64,000 nt of DNA, taken from NCBI RefSeq assembly GCF_038070105.1, contig NZ_JBBPBZ010000004.1, positions 280,939 through 344,938 of the forward strand, given 5' to 3'. This document shows positions 17,743 through 26,093 of the stretch, piece by piece. The notes under the pieces are model-generated. The model did no database searches. It was not told the DNA's origin and saw only the letters and a program-made list of their open reading frames with translations. The translations under genes and the position numbers were made by a program. This DNA comes from Methylocystis sp. IM3 (GTDB taxonomy: Bacteria; Pseudomonadota; Alphaproteobacteria; Rhizobiales; Beijerinckiaceae). Each line of letters opens with the position of its first letter. The first letter of the stretch is position 1.

Positions 17743-20031
17743 ATGATAAAATGGCGAAGATACGGACCAAGGCTGCATCCGCGGATATTTGCGAAACTTA
17801 ATAATACGCTTCATGATATTTTGGACGCCATACCGGAGGGCGTCATCTTGATCGACGACACGGGGACCATTCAATATTTCAACTCTGGTGCCGAAAGATT
17901 GTTTGGGTATCCACGCGCCGAGGTCATCGGGAGAAACATTAAGATTCTAATGCCGCCGTTAGACCGGGAGGCTCACGATCAATACCTTTCAAGCTATTTG
18001 CGAACTGGAATCAGAAAAATTATTGGACTCGGACGCGAAGTTACAGCTCAACGTAAGGACAGCAGCGCATTCCCGATCTTTTTGTCTATCGGAGAGATGA
18101 GATTCGGGGAAAGGCGGATGTTCGTGGGAATCGCGCAGGACCTAACAAGCCGCAGACAAGTGGAACAAAAATTGCTGACGCTCTCCTCCGCCATAGACCA
18201 AAGCCCAAATGCTGTGCTTATATCGAATAAGGATGGTGTGATTGAATACGTGAATGAAAGCTTTGTGAGACTGACGGGTTACGACGCCAATGAACTCGTA
18301 GGACAAAATCCGAGGCTACTTCGATCGGGTCATACTGATCGCGACCAATATCGTCATTTATGGCACGCAATTCTTAACGGTCGCGAATGGCATGGCGAGA
18401 TTGAGGACCGTAGAAAGGGCGGCGCACTTTATTGGGCCAAGCAGACGATAACGCCGTTGCGCGACGCGCTCGGCCAGATCACGCATTATCTTGCGATTCA
18501 AGAAGACATCACGGCGCTGAAGCGCCAACAAGAGGCACTTGCTGAGAGTGAGGAACGTTTCCGCAATGTGGCGGACATGACGGGGGAGTGGTTGTGGGAG
18601 CAAGATCAGGAGGGACGCTATACGTACAGCAGTGCAGCGGTTATTGGTATTCTTGGCTACACTCCTGAGGAAATTATCGGGAAGAGCTACCTCGAGCTGC
18701 AATGCCCAAGCGATCCAGCTTTGGTCCCATCGAACCCCACGCTACCGTACTTTCGGCTAGTCAACCAATATCGTCACAAAAGTGGACGCATCGTCTTCAC
18801 GGAGTCGAGCGGAGCGCCAATCCTAGGTGACCCTGGTGAGATTTTACGATGGCGCGGCGTAGATCATGACATAACTGAACGTAAGGCATTCGAGGATGCC
18901 TTGCGCTTACGCAATCGCGCAATGGAGTCTTTGCGTGTCGGCGTCGCGATATGCGACGCGCGAGTACCAGGCTTCCCTAACATCTACGTCAATCCCGCGC
19001 TGTGTCAAATTACAGGCTATGCGTCAGAAGAATTGATCGGCCAAAATACTCGTCTGTTGCGCGGCCCCGAAACCGATCCCGAAACCATAGATCGGATAAA
19101 CCGAGCGCTTGAACTTGGTCGCGACTACGAGGCAACAGTCAGAAGTTACCGTAAGGGAGGCGTCGCGTTTTGGAACGAGCTTTTCATCTCGCCTGTAGCA
19201 GACGAAAACGGGAATATCACGCATTATGTGGAGATTCACACAGATGTAACCGAACGACGAAAGGCTGAGGAGAATCAACAGCAATTGGAGCTTGCAAAGC
19301 GTATTCAACTCTCGCTTCTACCCGATGCGCCACTGCGCCTGTCCGCTGCCCAGATCGCGGGAGTTTGCGTACCTGCGACGCACATCGGCGGTGATTACTT
19401 CGATTTCTTCGAAAATTCCACTACAATAGTTATCACGATCGCGGATGTCTCCGGGCACAGTGTCGGCGCCGCGCTTCTGATGACTGGGCTACGGAGCGCA
19501 TTACGCCTTGAGACGCGTATCCGCGGGGCAAATGGGGCCAGCCCGGCAACAATCCTGAGAGAGTTGAATGAAGTGCTTTATGACGATCTAAACAAGACAG
19601 AATCGTTTATTACTATGTTCTTCACGAAGTATGAACCCCACACAGGTTTGCTGCATTATGCCAATGCAGGTCATAATCAAGCGCTAGTGTTACGGGCCTC
19701 CACCAACGAATGCCTATCATTGGATTCAGAAGGGTTAATCTTGGGGGCGTTGCAGAATGTGGAATTCGAAGAGAAAAGCATCCAGCTTTTCGCCGGTGAC
19801 TTACTTACGCTTTATACAGACGGAGTTAACGAGGCCAGAAACCCGCAGGGGGAATTTTTTGGGATTGAACGATTGCGGGCGGCGCTGCTAAGGCACCGCG
19901 ATCTGCCTCCCGATGAACAGGTATCGCGGATCCTTGCAGAGGTGCAAGCTTTTTGCGCGGATTATCCCTTGGCCGACGATGTCGCGATAGTCATCATGAA
20001 GGCTCTGGAACGGTCCATTTCTCTGGGGTGA
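17743..20031 (+). CDS. Multi-PAS PP2C-type serine phosphatase (RsbU/SpoIIE-like)
   Basis: 762 residues, strong ribosome binding site (GGAGGTAGG) before ATG 17743. Four PAS domains occupy about 20-145, 148-265, 270-388 and 392-510; the second and fourth carry PAC-type ends (HYLAIQEDIT and HYVEIHTDVTERR). The C-terminal PP2C/SpoIIE domain (about 520-755) keeps its metal-binding acidic motifs: IGGDYFDF, IADVSGHSVGAALLM, LYTDGVNEA and LADDVAIVI. No membrane segment is seen, so it senses intracellular signals (redox, ligand or light via PAS). It would dephosphorylate the STAS protein encoded at 13306. GQNPRLL/GQNTRLLRGPET in PAS 2 and 4 resembles LOV-type loops but lacks the flavin cysteine motif NCRFLQG, so a LOV photoreceptor is not supported. 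Confidence 0.9.
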   Translation: MIKWRRYGPRLHPRIFAKLNNTLHDILDAIPEGVILIDDTGTIQYFNSGAERLFGYPRAEVIGRNIKILMPPLDREAHDQYLSSYLRTGIRKIIGLGREVTAQRKDSSAFPIFLSIGEMRFGERRMFVGIAQDLTSRRQVEQKLLTLSSAIDQSPNAVLISNKDGVIEYVNESFVRLTGYDANELVGQNPRLLRSGHTDRDQYRHLWHAILNGREWHGEIEDRRKGGALYWAKQTITPLRDALGQITHYLAIQEDITALKRQQEALAESEERFRNVADMTGEWLWEQDQEGRYTYSSAAVIGILGYTPEEIIGKSYLELQCPSDPALVPSNPTLPYFRLVNQYRHKSGRIVFTESSGAPILGDPGEILRWRGVDHDITERKAFEDALRLRNRAMESLRVGVAICDARVPGFPNIYVNPALCQITGYASEELIGQNTRLLRGPETDPETIDRINRALELGRDYEATVRSYRKGGVAFWNELFISPVADENGNITHYVEIHTDVTERRKAEENQQQLELAKRIQLSLLPDAPLRLSAAQIAGVCVPATHIGGDYFDFFENSTTIVITIADVSGHSVGAALLMTGLRSALRLETRIRGANGASPATILRELNEVLYDDLNKTESFITMFFTKYEPHTGLLHYANAGHNQALVLRASTNECLSLDSEGLILGALQNVEFEEKSIQLFAGDLLTLYTDGVNEARNPQGEFFGIERLRAALLRHRDLPPDEQVSRILAEVQAFCADYPLADDVAIVIMKALERSISLG

Positions 20032-20035
20032 ATGC

Positions 20036-20998
20036 ATGGCCGGAAAAACGATGCTTAAACTACGCAGACGACGCAAAGTGGGGCTTGCGCTGAGTAGCGG
20101 CGTCGCGCGAGGGTGGGCGCATATCGGAGCAATTCGCGCCCTTGCGCGGCTCGGTGTCCCTTTCGATGTCGTTGCCGGCTGTTCCGCCGGCGCTCTCGTC
20201 GGCGGATGCTATCTCGCACGACAGCTCGATTCGTTAGAGAAGTGGGCGCTTGAGCTCAATAGACGCAGAGTAATCCGCTATCTTGATCTCAATCTTGGTT
20301 GGGGCGGCTTGATTAAGGGCGCTAAGATAGCTGGAGATCTACGACAATTGATCGGCTCCCTCCGCATTGAGGATCTTCACGCGCCGTTTGTTGCGGTTGC
20401 AACGGATCTCGTAACTGGACATGAAGTTTGGTTGCAAAAGGGCGATCTCGCAGAAGCGATCCGCGCCTCCTTTTCGATGCCCGGGATTTTTCCACCGATT
20501 GAAATCGAGAATCGTTGGCTGGCGGACGGAGCGCTGCTTGATCCTCTGCCGGTCGCCGCCTGTCGTTCGCTAGGGGCCGATCTGGTGATTGCGATCAATC
20601 TAAATACTGACATTCTTGGGAAATCGAGGAGAGCAGCTACGCCGGCGCCGGTTGCTCTGGGGTTTGATCCTGCTGGTTTGATTCAGGCGCAGGCTGATCT
20701 TTCAGCGGGTGCCTTACCCGCAAGCTTAGCCGCAAACTTCTTCGGCAAAGAAGGGCGCGTTCCAAATCTTGTGGGTGTTATAACGACTTCGTTGAGCATC
20801 ATGCAGGACCGCCTGACGCGTTCGCGACTCGCCGGCGATCCACCAGATGTTCATATCACACCACGTGTAGGTCACATCGGGCTGTTTGAATTCGATCGGG
20901 CAGAGGAGGCGATTAAGGAAGGCGAGAGGGCCGTTGAACGTAGGCGACCTGAGCTGCTGGACGTACTGGAAGTTATGGGTTTTCCATCAAATCGGTAA
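20036..20998 (+). CDS. Patatin-like phospholipase (RssA type)
   Basis: 320 residues, 4 bases after the phosphatase stop, so probably co-transcribed. Nucleophile S50 in GCSAGALVG and D164 in LADGALLDPLP form the Ser-Asp dyad; the oxyanion loop is SSGVARGWAHIG. A basic N-terminus (KLRRRRK) precedes the domain. RssA-like proteins hydrolyse acyl esters of lipids; the physiological substrate is unknown. In E. coli the rssA gene neighbours a response regulator that controls RpoS, and here it is linked to a partner switch; whether that is more than coincidence is open. Confidence 0.85.
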   Translation: MAGKTMLKLRRRRKVGLALSSGVARGWAHIGAIRALARLGVPFDVVAGCSAGALVGGCYLARQLDSLEKWALELNRRRVIRYLDLNLGWGGLIKGAKIAGDLRQLIGSLRIEDLHAPFVAVATDLVTGHEVWLQKGDLAEAIRASFSMPGIFPPIEIENRWLADGALLDPLPVAACRSLGADLVIAINLNTDILGKSRRAATPAPVALGFDPAGLIQAQADLSAGALPASLAANFFGKEGRVPNLVGVITTSLSIMQDRLTRSRLAGDPPDVHITPRVGHIGLFEFDRAEEAIKEGERAVERRRPELLDVLEVMGFPSNR

Positions 20999-21219
20999 TG
21001 CAAGAGGATACCTTTAGGTCGCCAGCGATCTTGAAGACATCGCGCGATGCGTCGCTGGGATCGGCGGCGAGATTGTTCGTGTCGGTCTTGGGGCTGGCCC
21101 GCTGGCGCCTTGGCTTTTCGGCGGGGTCGCTGAACTCGGGCTTCCTATCATCTGCATCGAGGTCCGCGGGGACATCGACGCCAGTTCGGAAGGTGAGCGC
21201 CACCACGGCGCACACGAAG
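20973..21219 (-). CDS. Small hypothetical protein at the left end of the third IS66 element
   Basis: From GTG 21219 (GGAGG 6 bases upstream) a product of about 81 residues starts CAVVALTFRTGVDVPADLDADD and is rich in charged residues. It follows the pRiA4b ORF-3-like gene in the same orientation. Its last codons run into the 3' end of the patatin gene on the other strand, so the natural C-terminus was probably lost when the element inserted or was truncated. I do not recognise the family. Confidence 0.4.
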
Positions 21220-21239
21220 CCTCCGGTGAGATGCGCGGG

Positions 21240-21841
21240 TCAGTCGGGTGGCGGTTTTTTGGCGGTTGTCTTACGGGACCAGCGTTTGACGAGAGCGGCG
21301 ACGTCGGCTTTAAGTGACTCGGGGTCGATGGCTTTTGGATTGAAGTCCTCTCCGAGCCATTCGCGGATTTCATCGTGGCGCTCGTGCGACTTGTCGCTAA
21401 TCGCTTCCAGCATTTCGGCGTAGCCCCAAGGGACGCCGACGTCTTCCGGCGGACAGCGCCCGCTTGCTTCGATGAGGCGCGGATAGCGAACGCCGGGCTC
21501 GGAGTCGTGGAGGCGCTCGATTTTGATGGTGTACTCCCAGCCGTCGCCGAAGTCATAAAGGTAATGCAGCGTCTTGATGCCCGCGTCTTCCAGAATGTCG
21601 ATGAGCTTCGCCTTGCGAGCGTCGAGGGGTCCGCCGGGCCAGTCGGGATCGGGCAGGCCCCATCCCGTATCGCCGGCGCGGATCTCTCGTAAAGATGGCT
21701 GTTGGTCCATCCGAGCGCCGCCTGCAAGGTCAGATGGAGGCGGTCGAGTTTTATTGAGAGCGGGACCTCGATGCGGCGCAGAACTTTTGGCTCCACGTCG
21801 TCGAGGGTGACTTTGAGGCGAACGATAGCGTTTGCGGTCAT
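21240..21841 (-). pseudogene. pRiA4b ORF-3-like passenger protein, frameshifted
   Basis: Starts MTANAIVRLKVTLDDVEPKVLRRIEVP, the typical start of the pRiA4b ORF-3 family, and reaches LQAALGWTNSHLYE. At about 21690 two extra bases (GAGAGA instead of GAGA) shift the frame; the next frame continues IRAGDTGWGLPDPDWPGG, YLYDFGDGWEYTIKIE and VPWGYAEMLEAI to a stop at 21240. Apart from this shift the gene is complete. Its ATG overlaps the tnpC stop (ATGA), so it was coupled to the transposase. Confidence 0.8.
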
Positions 21842-23466
21842 GCCGCGAGTTTACGGTCTTCCCGCGCCGCCGCCCAGCGCCATGGCAGAAGGGCGGCAAG
21901 GTCTGTAATTTTGTGATCGTTGATGCGGGCCAGCACGTCGGCGAGCCAGGCCTGCGGATCGACGCCATTGAGCTTTGCTGTCGCAATCAGCGTGTAGATC
22001 GTCGCCGCCCGCTACCCGCCGCGGTCCGAGCCCGCAAAGAGCCATGATCGCCGCCCGAGGGCGACGGTGCGCAGCGCCCGTTCGGCGGCATTGTTGGTGA
22101 GGCAAATGCGCCCATCGTCGAGGAAGCGCGCGAAGGCGCTCCAGCGCTTGAGCATATAGTCCATCGCTTTGGCGACTTCGGCATGGCGCGACAGACGCGC
22201 CCGCTCGCTTCGCATCCAGTCTTTAAGCGCCGCGACGAGCGGCGCCACGTGCGCCTTGCGCACGGCCAGACGCCTTTCTGCGGAAAGTCCGTTTACCTCG
22301 CGCTCAATGTCGAAGATCGCATCGATGCGCTTGATCGCCTCCAGTGCAAGCGGCGCGATCCCGCTTTGCTTGCCAAGAGCCTTGTTACGCGCGTGGCTGA
22401 CGAGGTCGGCGAGTACGAAGAACTTGCGCCGCGCATGGCTCCAGCACGCAGCCTCGATGATATCGCCTGGCGACCGGCCTGCCGCGTAAAGCCGATTGAA
22501 CCCCGCATAGGCGTCGGCCTGAAGAAAGCCGGCAAATTTTGAAAGATGACGCTCGGGATGTTCGGCGGTTCGATCGCGGGAGTAGAAAAAGACCGCCGCC
22601 GGCGGATCGGCGCCGCCGAAGGGCGCATCGTCGCGCACATAGGTCCACAGCCGCCCGGTGCGCGTCTTGCCCCTCGCCAGAACAGGCACGGTCGTATCAT
22701 CGCCATGTGTGCGGGCGCCGGCAAAGACGTGATCGCGAATGAGGTCGTGAATCGGGCGCAGCAGCAAGGCGCAGCCGCCGACCTGATCGGCAAGCGTCGA
22801 CAGGCTCAGCTCCACGCCCTCATGCGCATAGCGCACCGATTGCCGGTTGAGCGGCTGATGCTGCCCATACTTCTCGAACAGGATCATCGCCAGAAGGCTC
22901 GGGCCAGCGAAGCCGCGCGGCAGCACATGGAACGGCGCCGGCGCCTGGGCGATGGTCTCGCAGTCTCGGCAGGAGAATTTCTCGCGCACATGCTGGATCA
23001 CTTTCCACTGACGCGGAATGACCTCCAGCGTCTCGGTGACATCCTCGCCCAGTTTGGACAGGCGCGTTCCGCCGCAGCAGGCGCACGAGGTCGGCCCCGG
23101 CAGCACGACGCGCTCACGCGGCAGATGCGCTGGAAACGGCTGGCGCGACGGCTTCCTTCTGGAGAAAGCGCGAACCTCCGCCGCCTGCGCCGCGGCGACG
23201 GTTCCGTCGGCGGCGAGTTCGTCGTCGGCGGCGACGGCCTCGAGCTCCTCGAGTTCAAGCTCCATTTGCTCGAAAAGCCGCGCCTTGCGCTCACTGCGCG
23301 CACCATAGAGTTCGCGACGTAGCTTCTCGATCGAGAGCTGCAAATGCGCGATCAGCGCCGCCGAATTCGACGCGCTTGCTCGTGCCTGCGCCAATTCCGC
23401 GTCTCTCACGCGCAGGAGCGCCTTCAGGCTCTCGACATCGTCAGGGAAAGAATCAGCGGCGCTCAT
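21838..23466 (-). pseudogene. tnpC: IS66 transposase TnpC with in-frame amber codon
   Basis: From ATG 23466 (MSAADSFPDDVESLKALL) the frame runs through coiled coil, CACCGGTRL and CRDCE zinc motifs, [27 protein letters not shown] and NNAAERALR up to GSDRGG, then meets TAG at 22012-22014. The same frame continues [22 protein letters not shown] to a natural TGA at 21838. Relatives have Glu or Gln at the TAG position, so one substitution explains it. Without suppression the protein lacks about 57 C-terminal residues after the DDE core. Confidence 0.85.
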
Positions 23467-23533
23467 CATTGATGATCGAATCACAAGCGCGCATAGCCGC
23501 AAGGCCGATCCACCCACATTCCTCAGAAATTAT

Positions 23534-23881
23534 TCAGCCCGCCACCTCGGGACGCCATGTGTATTGCGGCGCGCGCCAATCGATGCCCGACAGCAGATAG
23601 CCAAGCTGCGCCGCGCTGATCGTCACGGCCCCCGTCGACGCCTGAGGCCAAAGAAAGCGACCGCGCTCCAGGCGCTTTTCAAATAGACACTGACCCTGGC
23701 CGTCATGCCAGAGAATCTTGATCAGGTCGCCACGCCGGCCCCGGAACACGAACAGATGTCCGCCGCTCGGATTGCGGCGCAAAGTCTCCCGCACGATCAG
23801 CGACAGGCTCGCATAACCCTTGCGCATGTCCGTATGGCCGGTGACGATCCAGACCCGCGCGTCAGGCGCTACCGGGATCAT
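23534..23881 (-). CDS. tnpB: IS66 accessory protein TnpB
   Basis: 115 residues, MIPVAPDARVWIVTGHTDMRKG, FRGRRGDLIKILWHDGQG and FEKRLERGRFLWP. It overlaps the end of tnpA by 4 bases. The frame is intact and about two thirds identical to the TnpB at 5524 by eye. Confidence 0.92.
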   Translation of the reverse strand: MIPVAPDARVWIVTGHTDMRKGYASLSLIVRETLRRNPSGGHLFVFRGRRGDLIKILWHDGQGQCLFEKRLERGRFLWPQASTGAVTISAAQLGYLLSGIDWRAPQYTWRPEVAG

Positions 23882-24258
23882 CGCCGCAGCGCCTTGATCA
23901 CTCGCGCTAGCGCCGCGATCTCGACATCAGCGCCAACGGTGATCTTCTCGCCGCCGGGCAACGCGATCTCCATGCGCCCGGGCGCGTTTGGCGACGCGCC
24001 GAGCGCCAACGGCGGCGACGGCGAAATCGTCACCGGTAAAATCGCCGGCGGTTCGCGTGCTTCTGTCTTTGTCGCGGCGAGCTGTCGCCGCCAGGTGAAG
24101 AGCAGATTGGCGTTGAGCCCATAACGCCGCGCAACCTCCGCCACAGACCCACCCTCAGAAAAGCTCTCCGCAACGATGCGCCGCTTCTCATCCTTCTTCC
24201 AATAGCGCCGTCGGCCCGAACCGTTCGTCGAAGCGTCGCTCTCATCCCGACCCGTCAT
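23878..24258 (-). CDS. tnpA: IS66 accessory protein TnpA
   Basis: From ATG 24258 (MTGRDESDAS) the product has 126 residues with a basic RRRYWKKDEKRRIV stretch and the helix-turn-helix SVAEVARRYGLNANLLFTWRR. This start matches the layout of the TnpA at 5144; the frame is open further upstream to 24330 but that would reach the terminal repeat region. Confidence 0.9.
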   Translation of the reverse strand: MTGRDESDASTNGSGRRRYWKKDEKRRIVAESFSEGGSVAEVARRYGLNANLLFTWRRQLAATKTEAREPPAILPVTISPSPPLALGASPNAPGRMEIALPGGEKITVGADVEIAALARVIKALRR

Positions 24259-24563
24259 AGCGATAGTGTCCATCATCGATAATGGGCACGATCTACGCGC
24301 CACGCGCGTCACTATCCCTGAATCTTGCACCCACCCGCCAGACGGCCCTCGCCGGAAGGATACGTTGGAACCACTGTCGATATCATAGGACTCAGATCCA
24401 CTTGGCCTCGGCGGAGGATTCCGATGGTTTTGGCGAAGGTGCCCATTTTTCCTCGAAACCGGGCACTCTGCTGAGACGTCGTCGTGCTGCGAGCGTTATA
24501 TGTCGCATGGGTCCCCATCCGCAGCCGATTGCAAGCCCAGGCCCTTTGTGGAAAACTGTCCCA

Positions 24564-25055
24564 ATGTCGAAGGCTGGTGGCCAGGTGAGCTTGGTGAAGC
24601 GCGAAAGAAAAAGAAAAGGAACCCTCCCCGCTCCTGGGCAGAGGCCGACGGATGCGCAGCTTGCGGCTCTTGCCGCCTTCCGCTATGCCCTAAGAAGGTT
24701 TCTTGCCTTTAGCGAGCAGGCATCTGCCGAACTCGGGCTTACAATGCAGTGGTACCAAGCGCTGTTGGTGATAAAGACGCTCAACCCAGAAGGCCATGTC
24801 AGCGTAGGCGATCTGGCCCAAGAGCTTATGATTCGTGACCATAGCGCGGCGGAACTCGTTTCGCGCCTGGTTGCAGCGAAACTTGTAAAGCGAAAAACCG
24901 ATCCATCGGATCGTCGCCGGTCTTTGCTTGTCATCACTCCTTACGGAGATGAATGCTTGGTCGAACTCGCCATCGTACACCTTGAGCGGCTTCAAGAACA
25001 TCGACGCGTCTTCTTAGAACTATTCGAGAACCCTGGTGATTCTGGCCCGGATTAA
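24564..25055 (+). CDS. MarR-family winged-helix transcriptional regulator (second)
   Basis: 163 residues from ATG 24564; the frame is open upstream into IS66 DNA. After a basic N-terminal tail (KRERKRKG) come the MarR dimer helix AALAAFRYALRRFLAFSEQ, the helix-turn-helix SVGDLAQELMIRDHSAAELVSRLVAAKLV and the wing KRKTDPSDRRRSLLVITPYG with the conserved D-R-R. Its N-terminal pattern FRYxLRRFL is shared with the MarR at 1295, so the two belong to one subfamily. It sits between an IS66 end and the IS91 unit, without obvious partner genes. Confidence 0.85.
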   Translation: MSKAGGQVSLVKRERKRKGTLPAPGQRPTDAQLAALAAFRYALRRFLAFSEQASAELGLTMQWYQALLVIKTLNPEGHVSVGDLAQELMIRDHSAAELVSRLVAAKLVKRKTDPSDRRRSLLVITPYGDECLVELAIVHLERLQEHRRVFLELFENPGDSGPD

Positions 25056-25169
25056 CCAAGGCCTCCAACGTTGCGGGCCTGTTTATACCAATCGGCGCTG
25101 AGGCAGACTCACGCAGGGGATTGAACGAAGCCGCTGATCGCGGCGGGAGGGGCGAGGTCGCGTGATTGG

Positions 25170-25219
25170 CCTCCTGTCTGAGAGGATTTGGGCGTTGCAA
25201 CCCACCCTCAGACAGGAGG
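25170..25219 (+). promoter_or_regulatory. Hairpin holding the recombinase ribosome binding site (copy A)
   Basis: Perfect 13-bp arms CCTCCTGTCTGAG (25170-25182) and CTCAGACAGGAGG (25207-25219) flank a 24-base loop. The second arm contains AGGAGG, 7 bases before ATG 25227. In the transcript the arms would pair and hide the ribosome binding site. The arms could instead be a recombinase binding site; both uses are possible. Confidence 0.6.
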
Positions 25220-25226
25220 TTTCCAG

Positions 25227-26087
25227 ATGGCCGAGATCAGCCCTCTGCGTCGTCGCATGATCGAGGACATGACGGTCCGCAATCTTTCTCCGGCGACCCA
25301 GCAATCCTACATTCACGCCGTCGCGAAGTTCAGCCGGTATTTCGGGCGTTCGCCTGACCGCCTGGGCCTGGAGGACGTCCGCGCCTACCAAGTGCATTTG
25401 ATCTCGAAGGGCATATCCTGGGCGTCGCTCAATCAGATCGTCTGTGCGCTGCGTTTTTTCTACGGAGTGACGCTTGGTTGCGAGACGATCCCGGAGCGGA
25501 TCGCCTACGCCCGCGAGCCGCGCAAGCTCCCGTCCGTGCTGAGCGCGGACGAAGTGGTCCGCTTTCTCGAAGCCGTCTCGAGCCTCAAAGCCCGCGTCGC
25601 GCTCACCACGGCCTATGCCGCGGGACTGCGCGTGTCGGAGGTGATCGGCCTGAAGGCGGCCGACATCGACAGCGACCGCATGGTCATTCGGATCGAGCGC
25701 GGCAAGGGCGGCAAGGAGCGCTACGTCATGTTGTCCGAGCAATTGCTCGGCATCCTGCGCAGCTATTGGCGTCTGGCTCGGCCGGAGAGCTTTTTGTTTC
25801 CCGGTCGCGACAAGGATAAGCCGATCGATCAGACCGTCCTGCACGCCGCCTGCCGTTCGGCGCGTGCGGCGGCTGGTATCGACAAGAGGGTGAGCGTCCA
25901 CGTCCTGCGGCACAGCTTCGCGACGCATCTCCTGGAGAGCGGCGTCGACATTCGCATCATCCAGGTGCTGCTCGGCCACGAGCATCTGTCGACGACGGCG
26001 CGCTACACGCAGGTCTCGACGCATCTGATCAGCGGGACGAAGAGCCCCTTGGACTGCCTTTCCTTGGAGGTGACGCCGCCCGAGTAA
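25227..26087 (+). CDS. XerC/D-like tyrosine recombinase of the IS91 unit
   Basis: 286 residues from ATG 25227, with a perfect AGGAGG upstream. A SAM-like core-binding domain (about 1-95, MIEDMTVRNLSPATQQSYIHAV) is followed by the catalytic domain with Arg in AAGLRVSEVIGL, Lys in GKGGKERYV, HVLRHSFATHLLESG, LGHEHLSTT and Tyr in ARYTQVS. The stop is followed 7 bases later by the IS91 transposase start, so the two form an operon. Such pairs are common in alphaproteobacterial IS91 relatives; the recombinase may resolve or target the element. Confidence 0.92.
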   Translation: MAEISPLRRRMIEDMTVRNLSPATQQSYIHAVAKFSRYFGRSPDRLGLEDVRAYQVHLISKGISWASLNQIVCALRFFYGVTLGCETIPERIAYAREPRKLPSVLSADEVVRFLEAVSSLKARVALTTAYAAGLRVSEVIGLKAADIDSDRMVIRIERGKGGKERYVMLSEQLLGILRSYWRLARPESFLFPGRDKDKPIDQTVLHAACRSARAAAGIDKRVSVHVLRHSFATHLLESGVDIRIIQVLLGHEHLSTTARYTQVSTHLISGTKSPLDCLSLEVTPPE

Positions 26088-26093
26088 CCGGGC

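Larger units (their letters stand above)
20999..24363 (-). mobile_element. Third IS66-family element (different lineage), minus strand
   Basis: The right end is firm: the reverse complement of 24344-24363 starts GTATCCTTCCGGCGAGGGCC, close to the terminus of the 2,850-bp element. tnpA, tnpB and tnpC follow on the minus strand with a pRiA4b ORF-3 passenger and a small ORF. The left end is uncertain and placed next to the patatin stop; the 8 bases after the right end (gttggaac) are not found at the left, so target duplication is lost. Confidence 0.75.

Noticed and set aside
17743..20031. LOV photoreceptor in the PAS-PP2C protein
   Set aside because: The GQN.R.L region resembles LOV domains, but the flavin-binding cysteine motif is absent.
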